5,602 nucleotides of DNA from Armatimonadota bacterium (lineage in GTDB: Bacteria > Armatimonadota > UBA5829). The position numbers and the translations under genes are program-made. The DNA is taken from contig JAOAGX010000158.1 of assembly GCA_026415535.1 (NCBI GenBank), forward strand, positions 1 through 5,602. The letters run 5' to 3'. Positions 1 to 5,602 of this stretch are shown piece after piece. Below the pieces are notes generated by a model. It did no database searches and was not told the origin of the DNA. It was given only the letters and a program-made list of their open reading frames with translations. The stretch's first letter is position 1. Each line of letters opens with the position of its first letter.

Positions 1-15
1 GTGTATAAGAGACAG
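1..15. other. Tn5 mosaic-end (tagmentation adapter) remnant, left edge
   Basis: Bases 1-15 read GTGTATAAGAGACAG, the inner 15 of the 19 bases of the Tn5 mosaic end. The orientation places the adapter outside and the genome inside, starting at base 16. This is library-preparation sequence, not part of the organism. It interrupts the methyltransferase gene on the minus strand. Confidence 0.95.
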
Positions 16-1120
16 GTGTACTGCTCACTCGATAGCGTTTGTATTGCCTTAGAACTACGTTTAATTCTCCACGTTCGCCAAGTCGTTCCATCATCGCGTC
101 GACCGGCATTATGCCATCTGTGGAGTAGCTGGTCAAGATGAATCTAGCGCGCAGAGCTCCGATAAGGTCTTCTAAGGCCTCGAGCGCACTTGACCGGTAG
201 CAATAGGAACTCCTGCGAGAAGTTCGCCAATCGGTTCTGATGGCGGCCTTGTCCCGGGCACCGTTGCCTGATATGTAACGGCTGACCGATGGTTTGTCCC
301 AGAGGGCCACAGTGTTGAGCAGATGGTAGTTTGCGCCGTATTGGTGCTGGTTATATGGAGGGTCGAGATAGGCGATGTCGCAGTCAAGCCTGCGTGCGAC
401 CTCAGCGGCATCCTCGCGCAAAACCTGATTTATCTGACCGTTATCAAAGAAGACAGGTGGTCTCACAGTCAATCGGCTGCGGATGCGATACCATGCGGTT
501 TTCGTCTTACCGCCCCAGCCGTTGTGGAACCCCTTGAAGACTCCGGATGTGTTGCTGCAATAAGACGCTTGGAAGATCAGCGGAGCCAGCAAAACAGCTT
601 CCTCGAAACTGTCTATCACTCCGGCTTCGCGCCAAGTCATAATCTGTTCGCGAATAGCGTCTATGCGTCGCCCGTTTGACTGGGTATAGAACATGCGCTC
701 TCTTGATGTGTCGTAGTTCTCGTCGTCTTCCGGACAGTAGTGAGTTGCTATGTACCCTTTTACTCCGGGAAGCTCGTTCAAAAATGCGAACGCAGCCCTC
801 ATTCCGTTGAGTTGACGAAATTCCGGCGGCCTATTGATCTCGATATATGCGCGGTTTATTACCTCGCAGTAGGGTTCCCAATCGTTGGCTATTACGCGGA
901 ATCCTCTCACCTTGGCTAGTCGCGAGACGACCCCGCTTCCTGCGAATAGGTCGACAAAGGTACCCCGGCTCACGCCAGTGAGGCGTACGGCGGTGTCGAT
1001 CAGAGGCAGGAGTTTGCGCTTGTTGCCGATGTAAGGAATTAATTGATCCGTAAGGTAATCGCAGGAAGCGGCAACATCCCTGCGGACAACTTCTGAGCGC
1101 TCAGTGATCATGGTGTTCAT
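16..1120 (-). CDS. D12-class adenine-specific DNA methyltransferase, C-terminus cut off by fragment edge
   Basis: Probable N6-adenine DNA methyltransferase, transferring methyl from S-adenosylmethionine to adenine in a specific DNA site. Reading the minus strand from ATG at 1120 gives 368 open residues with no stop before the adapter. Visible motifs, in D12 order, are YIGNKRKLL (residues 30-38, motif X), VDLFAGSG (56-63, motif I, SAM binding), a central region with SNTSGVFKGFHNGWGG (189-204) typical of the family, the catalytic DPPY (253-256, motif IV), and ILTSYSTDG (328-336) followed by KRYR near the end. Residues of about 90-245 between motifs I and IV should hold the target-recognition part; the recognised site cannot be read. 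Only a short C-terminal tail is probably missing. An alternative ATG lies at 1111 (residue 4); neither start has a clear Shine-Dalgarno sequence, and both overlap the end of the upstream propeller gene, which suggests translational coupling. No restriction endonuclease is visible; one could lie beyond the left edge, so whether it is an orphan or part of an R-M system is undecided. Confidence 0.9.
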
Positions 1121-2336
1121 GTGAATCGCTTGTATGTATCCCGGTTGAAGAAGGTGTCCAGACGGCATGATAGCTGTGCCCATCTTGTGTAAGCAGGTTC
1201 GTCCTACCTGAAGCGGGATCGATCAACACAACGTCGCGACGTCCTTTCACTTCATCGGAGAGGGTTGCCAAAATCTTGTCTCCTGCGGGCGAATAGCTTA
1301 TCTCCTCAAATAATCCTGATGCCACCACTTCAACTCGTCCATCGGCCAGGTCGATTCTGATCAATCCCGGGTTGTAACCGGGCTTTCCGAAAATCATGGG
1401 GATTATGATGGCCGATCCGTCCGGAGCAAAAGTCGCCGGGCCTATCTTGCGGTCCTTGAAGGACTTGAATCCTATCAGTCTCAACCGTTTTTTCTGAGTC
1501 GAAAAGATCATTAGAAATCCATCTTTGCCACAGACTACAGACACAGCAAATCCTTTTACTGGGGCGGCCCAGGTCAGGCCGGTTAGCACGACACGCTCGT
1601 CCGGCGTGATTCGACGTCTCATTTTGCCTTCTTGCTCCAGCAGTTCGTTTAGCAAGCTCGCCCAAATCGTTCCTGGAGCAGGCATTATAAATGGAACTGG
1701 ATTGTGGGCGATCAGGCACACGATGGATTCGTTACCTTCGGAATCCCTTCGAATTCCAACTATGGACTCCGAATCAGGCGCCCACACATAGCTGCGATAC
1801 AGTGGCGTTTCTCCGTGCGTTAGCGGGTTTGACAGTGCTTCGCGCATCTCGAAGGCTGTGGGAAGTATCGGGCGTAAGTTATCACCATTCTTGTCCGCAA
1901 CGAATACCCTCCCGCTGGAGATGAATGACAGCTTTTTGCCGTCAGGAGTGTATTGCGGTTCCTTCTTGGGCCCGGTCGAGCTTGTGAGCCAGTTCGGTTC
2001 TCCGCCTCGTGCGCCGATTGAAAAGATCTGATCCGATCGCCCGAATCTACCTACGCATATGATACGGTCACCTTTGGGTGAGATATAAGGGGCCGAACGA
2101 ACATTAGCACCCGTGGTGAGACGAATCCGGCCCGAGCCGTCGGGGTTGATTGCCCATATTTCGGCCGACCCTGTCGATTCAGAGACAAATATGATCTTGT
2201 CCAGAAGCCTTGGTCCCGAGAAAAGTTCTATTTTGCCAGTGGCAACGGCAAGTAAGAACGCAGTTGTTGCGATTGCCAAAACAAGTATCGCTATTCCGCG
2301 GTATTCAGAATTGCGAAGGATAGCCGGCATTCCCAT
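1101..2336 (-). CDS. Membrane-anchored TolB-like (PD40/WD40) beta-propeller protein
   Basis: Encodes 411 residues. A hydrophobic segment at about residues 14-32 looks like a signal anchor or uncleaved signal, putting the rest outside the cytoplasmic membrane. The remainder carries TolB-like propeller blades: IIFVSES...EIWAINPDGSG...LTTG...YISPKGDRI (48-92), a second blade with IFSIGARGGEPNWLTS and YTPDGKKLSF (104-138), VFVADKNGDNLR (144-155), VWAPDSESIVGI (184-195), TFAPDGSAIIIP (302-313), LIRIDLADGRVEVV (325-338), ISYSPAGDKILA (346-357) and LIDPASGRTNLLTQ (371-384). This is roughly six blades, as in the TolB propeller, but there is no TolB N-terminal domain and no pal/tolA neighbours, so it should not be called tolB. 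The C-terminus is His-rich (SHEHHDH). Such propellers usually bind proteins or peptidoglycan-associated partners; its role is unknown. ATG at 2336 is chosen, with a second Met two codons later. A strong AAGGGGAG lies 19 nt upstream, further than usual. It heads an apparent operon with the methyltransferase, whose start it overlaps. Confidence 0.8.
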   Translation of the reverse strand: MGMPAILRNSEYRGIAILVLAIATTAFLLAVATGKIELFSGPRLLDKIIFVSESTGSAEIWAINPDGSGRIRLTTGANVRSAPYISPKGDRIICVGRFGRSDQIFSIGARGGEPNWLTSSTGPKKEPQYTPDGKKLSFISSGRVFVADKNGDNLRPILPTAFEMREALSNPLTHGETPLYRSYVWAPDSESIVGIRRDSEGNESIVCLIAHNPVPFIMPAPGTIWASLLNELLEQEGKMRRRITPDERVVLTGLTWAAPVKGFAVSVVCGKDGFLMIFSTQKKRLRLIGFKSFKDRKIGPATFAPDGSAIIIPMIFGKPGYNPGLIRIDLADGRVEVVASGLFEEISYSPAGDKILATLSDEVKGRRDVVLIDPASGRTNLLTQDGHSYHAVWTPSSTGIHTSDSHEHHDH

Positions 2337-2371
2337 AGTAGACGTTTCTTGTGATCTCCCCTTTGCTCTTG

Positions 2372-2401
2372 TTGACGCTTTACACGCCGGGCTTGCATAA
2401 T
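2372..2401 (+). promoter_or_regulatory. Candidate distal sigma70 promoter P1 for chaperonin-grpE
   Basis: TTGACG (2372-2377; 5 of 6 to TTGACA) is followed after 18 nt by CATAAT (2396-2401; 5 of 6 to TATAAT). Transcription would start near 2408, leaving a leader of about 130 nt that contains the CIRCE-like repeat at 2428-2454. Read by eye; no transcript evidence. Confidence 0.5.
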
Positions 2402-2427
2402 CCTCTAAGCCTTTGGGGCGCGTTACT

Positions 2428-2454
2428 TTAGCACCGCTTTCGGGAGAGGCGCGA
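2428..2454. promoter_or_regulatory. Degenerate CIRCE-like operator (possible HrcA site)
   Basis: The left arm TTAGCACCG matches 7 of 9 positions of the CIRCE half-site TTAGCACTC. After exactly nine bases comes GAGGCGCGA, which keeps the GAG and final A of the other half-site GAGTGCTAA but only 4 of 9 positions overall. Its place, about 20 nt downstream of the P1 start point and ahead of a chaperonin-grpE unit, is where HrcA operators are normally found. The right arm is poor, so this is a candidate only. Confidence 0.3.
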
Positions 2455-2491
2455 CTAGACTCACGCGCTTCACAGAGGAAACCTCCGGGCC

Positions 2492-2521
2492 TTTACTAAT
2501 ACGCCTTCGGTGTGCCATAAT
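2492..2521 (+). promoter_or_regulatory. Candidate proximal sigma70 promoter P2 for chaperonin-grpE
   Basis: TTTACT (2492-2497; 4 of 6 to the -35 consensus) and CATAAT (2516-2521; 5 of 6 to the -10 consensus) are 18 nt apart. The start point would fall near 2528, giving a leader of only about 13 nt before the chaperonin ATG at 2541. The same -10 hexamer and spacing occur in P1. Confidence 0.4.
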
Positions 2522-2540
2522 ATGCGCTGGACAGAATAGT

Positions 2541-4124
2541 ATGAGCACCAGCATAAAGCAAGTTAGCAAAACAACCGAGGTCGACGAGCGCAACGCGGCG
2601 CTAGTTGCAAATGCTAATGCCATCGCCGCACTTGCGTCCGCCATTGAGGGCACGCTTGGGCCAAAGGGACTAGATTGCATGCTCGTCGATCGGTTTGGCG
2701 ATACCACCGTCACAAACGACGGTGCGACGATTCTCGATCGCATAGACACGGCTCATCCGGCGGCCCGCATGCTTATCAAGGCCGCTCGGGCTCAGGAAGA
2801 GGCGATCGGCGACGGAACCACCACCACAGCTATCCTTGCGAGTGCGCTTGTCACCGAAGGTGCAGCTCACGTGACAAGGGGCGTGCCTGTCACCAAGGTG
2901 ATAGAGGGGATGCAACTTGGGGTCGCCGAGGCGCTTGGGTTCATCGAATCTCAGTCGAGGCCGATTGAGAGCGTCTACGACGACGCACTTTTACGAGTTG
3001 CGCTAATTGCGGCGCGCGGACATGAGGATATCGCGGAACTGATTGTCGAGGCTGCGCGTCTAACGGGGACGGATGCTCTCCGCGACCCCGCGTTTTCGCT
3101 TGCAGATGCGGTGATTGCCAAAGAAGGGGCGCCAAACGAAGTTTTCGCGGGGATTATTCTTGACAAGCAGCGCGTTAGCCGTCAGATGCCGCGTTCGGTG
3201 GAGAATACGAAGGTTCTGATTGTCGACGACGCGCTCGAGCCTCCGCAAATCGAGGACGATGCGCTTGGAACCGAAGCCGGCTTTGCCAAACACCTGGCCC
3301 TCCAAGAGGAGTTTCGGGCCAATATCAAAAAGCTGATCGATCTGGGTATCAAATTCGTCGCGGTAGCAAAGGGCGTAGACCCGATTGCGGAGGAGCTTTT
3401 CACCGATGCCGGCGTGTTTGCCGTGCGTAGACTCAGCTCGAGGGACATATCTAGGCTGGTGGAGCTAACTGGTGGTCGGACAATCAAGCGAGCCGGGCTG
3501 GCCAAAGATCCAGCGGAGCTTAGAAGTTTGTTAGGCTCGTGCGACAGGGTATACGAGGATGAAAAACTCGACCATATAAGACTGATAGGCAGATCGGGGA
3601 CGCAGATGGCGACTGTGCTGGTCGGTGCTTCGACGCGCGAGGTGCGAGACGAGCGCGAGAGAATCGCTCGTGATGCGGCCGGGGCGCTTCAGGCTGCAGT
3701 CACCTCGGGCGTGGTTGCTGGCGGAGGGGCGGTCGAAATAGCAGCGTCCCAACGGGTGCAGGCTTTGAGAGAAAAGGTGCGTGGGATGACGGCATACGGC
3801 GTCGAAAGTGTAGCCGCCGCGCTCAAGAGGCCGCTTGCGCAGATAGTGGCCAATGCAGGGTTCAACCCGCTCGAAAAAGTCGAGGATGTGATCGCTGCCC
3901 AAGGTGAATCGGGCAATTACGCGCTGGCAGTCGACTGTGATACGGGCGAAATCGTTGATATGGTCGAGCGCGGAATACTGGATCCGACCGGTGTCAAACT
4001 TTACGCGATACGTGCTGCCGCCGAGATCGCCGAAGCTATCTTGCGGATTAATACCGTTATTAGAAAACGCGAAGAGTCTGGAGCACCGCCAAAGGAAAGC
4101 GCGACCGATGGCGAATCGGTCTGA
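2541..4124 (+). CDS. Group III (archaeal-like, thermosome-related) chaperonin
   Basis: ATP-driven cytoplasmic protein-folding chaperonin of the TCP-1/cpn60 superfamily, 527 residues, the usual length for the subunit. Equatorial motifs are TLGPKGLDCMLVD (38-50), VTNDGATILD (57-66), the ATP-binding GDGTTTTAILAS (90-101), and near the C-terminus VVAGGGAVE (391-399), NAGFNPLE (438-445) and DTGEIVDMVERGILDPTGVK (467-486). Asp91 (GDGTTT) and Asp378 (in RDAAGAL) align with the hydrolysis aspartates of group II chaperonins. The apical domain is about 190-345. It contains VLIVDDALEPPQIEDDALGT...LQEEFRANIKKL (225-265), the region of the built-in helical protrusion that replaces GroES, then KGVDPIAEELFTDAGVFAVRR. 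These features match the archaeal-like chaperonins of bacteria rather than GroEL; there is no GGM tail and no groES nearby. The acidic tail (511-527) is hydrophilic. ATG at 2541 is the only good start; upstream Shine-Dalgarno is weak. grpE follows by 68 nt on the same strand, fitting the known link of group III chaperonins with Hsp70 genes. Confidence 0.93.
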   Translation: MSTSIKQVSKTTEVDERNAALVANANAIAALASAIEGTLGPKGLDCMLVDRFGDTTVTNDGATILDRIDTAHPAARMLIKAARAQEEAIGDGTTTTAILASALVTEGAAHVTRGVPVTKVIEGMQLGVAEALGFIESQSRPIESVYDDALLRVALIAARGHEDIAELIVEAARLTGTDALRDPAFSLADAVIAKEGAPNEVFAGIILDKQRVSRQMPRSVENTKVLIVDDALEPPQIEDDALGTEAGFAKHLALQEEFRANIKKLIDLGIKFVAVAKGVDPIAEELFTDAGVFAVRRLSSRDISRLVELTGGRTIKRAGLAKDPAELRSLLGSCDRVYEDEKLDHIRLIGRSGTQMATVLVGASTREVRDERERIARDAAGALQAAVTSGVVAGGGAVEIAASQRVQALREKVRGMTAYGVESVAAALKRPLAQIVANAGFNPLEKVEDVIAAQGESGNYALAVDCDTGEIVDMVERGILDPTGVKLYAIRAAAEIAEAILRINTVIRKREESGAPPKESATDGESV

Positions 4125-4192
4125 GGACGTAATGGTTAGCTGTCTTCCGACTCTCAAACCATCAAACGCTCAAAATAACAAACCAAGGGAAC
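4125..4192 (+). other. Chaperonin-grpE intercistronic gap
   Basis: 68 nt with no stable hairpin and no convincing promoter, so the two genes are probably cotranscribed. Near its end AAGGGA (4185-4190) serves as the grpE ribosome-binding site; it sits only two bases before the ATG, closer than usual, and supports the 4193 start. Confidence 0.6.
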
Positions 4193-4795
4193 ATGAAACA
4201 CAAAAAACAAGACCAGGATGATCACAACGTAAAGGCCGATTCTGGGGAGGAGCGAGCGTTGCAGGAGGCCAGCGAGCAAACTGTGTCTGTGACCGAGGAT
4301 GTCGAGCCGGACCGGCTTGCCGAACACATCTCGGCGCTGCAGGAGGAGCTCGATCAACTAAGAAAAGACGTCGAGGAGTCCCAGAATCATTATCTGCGTG
4401 TACTTGCCGACTTCGACAACTTCCGTAAGCGGCAGCGAGAGGAGACGGCACGGCAAGTGGGTCTTGCTCGCGAGGAGCTGCTTCTGAAGTTCCTGCCGCT
4501 CGTTGACAACCTCGAGCGCACTCTTGAAGCCGCCGAGGCGCAGCACAGTTATGAATCCCTTGTTGAAGGTGTCTCTCTCACTCTGCGGCAGGTCAAGGAA
4601 ATGCTCCAGAAAGAAGGTGTGGAGCCGATCGATGCGGTCGGGCAAGAGTTCAACCCCGAGCTGCACGAAGCTATGATGCGCGTCGAGACCGATGAGTATC
4701 CTGAAAACACGGTTATCGACGAATTCGAGAAAGGCTATACTCTCAACGGCAAGGTTATTCGTCCTGCAAGGGTGAGAGTAGCAACGGGAAGCTGA
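4193..4795 (+). CDS. grpE: GrpE, nucleotide-exchange factor for DnaK (Hsp70)
   Basis: Cytoplasmic co-chaperone that opens the nucleotide pocket of DnaK, releasing ADP. It has 200 residues, a normal length. A charged, probably disordered N-terminus (1-38) leads into a long coiled coil (about 40-90) ending in HYLRVLADFDNFRKRQREE (66-84), then the helical-bundle segment LLKFLPLVDNLERTLEAAE (97-115). The C-terminal beta domain carries GVEPIDAVGQEFNPELHEAM (142-161) and GYTLNGKVIRPARVRV (181-196). These satisfy the family signature, with F153, N154, P155, H158, A160, then G181-Y182, G186, I189-R190, A192, V194 and V196. It follows the chaperonin in the same direction, and a gene on the opposite strand begins 7 nt after its stop, so dnaK does not follow in this transcript. 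Regulation is presumably shared with the chaperonin through the region upstream of 2541. Confidence 0.97.
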   Translation: MKHKKQDQDDHNVKADSGEERALQEASEQTVSVTEDVEPDRLAEHISALQEELDQLRKDVEESQNHYLRVLADFDNFRKRQREETARQVGLAREELLLKFLPLVDNLERTLEAAEAQHSYESLVEGVSLTLRQVKEMLQKEGVEPIDAVGQEFNPELHEAMMRVETDEYPENTVIDEFEKGYTLNGKVIRPARVRVATGS

Positions 4796-4802
4796 AAACG
4801 GC

Positions 4803-5581
4803 CTACCAAAGATCGCTTTGGCTATTGACGTGAATTACGGGCTTGGTTCCTTCCCATCCGAGTGCGCCCCGGACCTTCAAGAACAATCCGTTCTCGGGCA
4901 GCGGTACTCCGTAAAGGACGATCTCAATGCCGGAGCGTGAGCCGTCATTCAGGGTGAATCGGTTAGTTGCTCCGGGCGGCACGGTGGCCTTCCCCCAAAC
5001 CGTGACAAACAGTCCTACAGGTAGCCTTCTATTGGCGCTGGCGTTGTTCATGCCTACGGGTTTGGGAATTGTGCTTGAGCCGTAAGGGGTTAGCAGGGCG
5101 TCTCGAATCACCCTCTCACCTAGAATCGTGTCCAACACGCCTAATATCATAGGCGTGTTGCCTTCGCCGGGTGCGGCTGCTCCGGAGCAGAGATTCACGC
5201 GAATTCCCGAGGCGCGGTTTGCATCCTCAACATAGAAGAAGCTGCCGAAGACGCGGGTGACAACGGGCCCGACCAGAGTTACGGCAGTGCCGTCTGCCGT
5301 TGCCTTGGCAGCGGCTGCGCTCTGAATTACGGAGCTTGATATGGTCAGCGTGGCCTGGTTGGACGTGGCTGATCCACAACTGTTCGTGACCACACAGTCA
5401 TAGTTGCCCGCGTCACAAGTTCCTACGGGATCGATCGCGAAGCAGGGGTTGTTTGCGCCACCAATAGGAGTACCGTTTTTGCGCCACTGGTAACTCAGCG
5501 GCTGGCTACCTGATGCAGTTACGCAAAACTCAGCTCTTTGTCCGACGGATTTAGTCTGGTTTTGAGGATGTTGTGTGATCG
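4803..5581 (-). CDS. Ig-like domain protein with duplicated OB-like module, N-terminus cut off by fragment edge
   Basis: The frame is open from the right genomic edge to TAG at 4803-4805, giving 258 visible C-terminal residues; the true start lies outside the window. The internal GTG at 5393 is not a credible start because it falls in the middle of an Ig fold. Visible residues 1-80 are an immunoglobulin-like domain: C19, W32 (YQWRKNG), and DAGNYDCVVTNSCGSA (57-72), with C19-C62 as the likely core disulfide. Residues about 85-258 resemble OB-fold-like segments: VTLVGPVVTRVFGSFFYVED followed by NRASGIRV (100-128), and a similar stretch VTVWGKA...RFTLNDGSRSGIEIVLYG (192-224). Extra cysteines and the Ig domain suggest an exported or surface protein, perhaps much longer upstream; the signal peptide is not visible. 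Its function is unknown. Similar Ig plus OB-like proteins are, as I recall, frequent in Armatimonadota. It converges on grpE with a 7-nt gap. Confidence 0.75.
4806..4821. terminator. Short hairpin at the convergent junction, possible weak terminator
   Basis: CCAAAG (4806-4811), loop ATCG, CTTTGG (4816-4821) form a perfect 6-bp inverted repeat starting 10 nt after the grpE stop and lying in the last codons of the opposing gene. No T-run follows on the plus strand; on the minus strand only TTTT occurs, about seven bases past the stem. It may act in transcript ends but is not a canonical intrinsic terminator. Confidence 0.3.
5133..5160. repeat. Perfect 11-bp inverted repeat inside the Ig-like gene
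   Basis: Left arm CAACACGCCTA (5133-5143), six-base spacer ATATCA, right arm TAGGCGTGTTG (5150-5160). The arms are exact reverse complements. It codes for about residues 141-150 (NTPMILGVLD) of the visible protein, and no T-run follows in either direction. Confidence 0.9.
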
Positions 5582-5602
5582 CTGTCTCTTATACACATCT
5601 CA
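5582..5602. other. Tn5 mosaic-end (tagmentation adapter), right edge
   Basis: Bases 5582-5600 are the complete 19-base mosaic end CTGTCTCTTATACACATCT, oriented so that the genome lies to its left. Two further adapter bases, CA, follow. Library-preparation sequence; it truncates the Ig-like gene. Confidence 0.96.

Larger units (their letters stand above)
2337..2540. other. Divergent intergenic regulatory region
   Basis: This 204-nt gap separates the minus-strand propeller gene from the plus-strand chaperonin. It holds two rightward sigma70-like promoters and a CIRCE-like inverted repeat (annotated separately). The purine-rich AAGGGGAG (minus strand, complement of about 2356-2363) upstream of the propeller gene lies here too. 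No convincing leftward -35/-10 pair was found. No ORF or RNA gene is seen in it. Confidence 0.7.

Noticed and set aside
323..679. A 118-codon open frame on the plus strand
   Set aside because: It is antisense to the methyltransferase, including its DPPY region, and has no recognisable features.
1101..2336. Naming the propeller gene tolB
   Set aside because: It shares PD40-type blades but lacks the TolB N-terminal domain, has a membrane anchor, and has no Tol-Pal neighbours.
2475..2485. GAGG-AAA-CCTC as an operator or hairpin
   Set aside because: A 4-bp stem with a three-base loop is expected by chance in a region of this size.
3531..4157. A 208-codon open frame on the minus strand
   Set aside because: It is antisense to the conserved C-terminal half of the chaperonin and its translation resembles no protein family; it is a shadow of that gene.
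4803..5393. A complete 196-residue protein starting at GTG 5393
   Set aside because: The frame remains open to the right edge and the upstream codons supply the first cysteine, tryptophan and strands of the Ig domain, so the gene is partial rather than starting here.
1..5602. The terminal 19-base inverted sequences as ends of a composite Tn5-like transposon
   Set aside because: Their orientation puts the transposon outside the window on each side, there is no transposase, and bases 16-24 and 5573-5581 are not a 9-bp duplication. Tagmentation explains them.
5601..5602. The bases CA after the mosaic end as a sign of a particular transposon vector or kit
   Set aside because: Two bases cannot distinguish between adapter designs.

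Overview
The window is a bacterial chromosomal fragment that has been cut at both ends by library preparation. Bases 1-15 and 5582-5600 match the Tn5 mosaic end used in tagmentation, oriented outward, so genomic sequence runs from about 16 to 5581 and the genes at both edges are truncated artificially. GC content is moderate. The source looks like an environmental bacterium. A group III (archaeal-like) chaperonin next to grpE is best known from Firmicutes-type anaerobes. The Ig-like/OB-like surface protein and the TolB-like propeller resemble, from memory, proteins common in Armatimonadota and similar poorly cultured phyla. The phylum is therefore left open.

Layout: (1) 16-2336, minus strand: a membrane-anchored TolB-like beta-propeller gene (1101-2336), followed with an 11-20 nt overlap by a D12-class adenine-specific DNA methyltransferase gene (16-1120) whose C-terminus is lost at the fragment edge. 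(2) 2337-2540: a divergent intergenic region with two sigma70-like promoters pointing right and a degenerate CIRCE-like inverted repeat between them. (3) 2541-4795, plus strand: a 527-residue group III chaperonin, a 68-nt gap, then grpE (200 aa). (4) 4803-5581, minus strand, converging on grpE with a 7-nt gap: the C-terminal part of a protein with an Ig-like domain and a duplicated OB-like module.

The main biological point is the chaperonin-grpE pair. The chaperonin has the built-in-lid architecture of group II/III enzymes, and no groES lies in the window. It is coupled to the nucleotide-exchange factor of DnaK, yet opposing genes close the unit on both sides, so dnaK and dnaJ cannot be in the same transcript within this fragment. 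The heat-shock pair probably works with a DnaK/DnaJ encoded elsewhere. The flanking propeller, methyltransferase and Ig-like genes show no clear functional tie to it.
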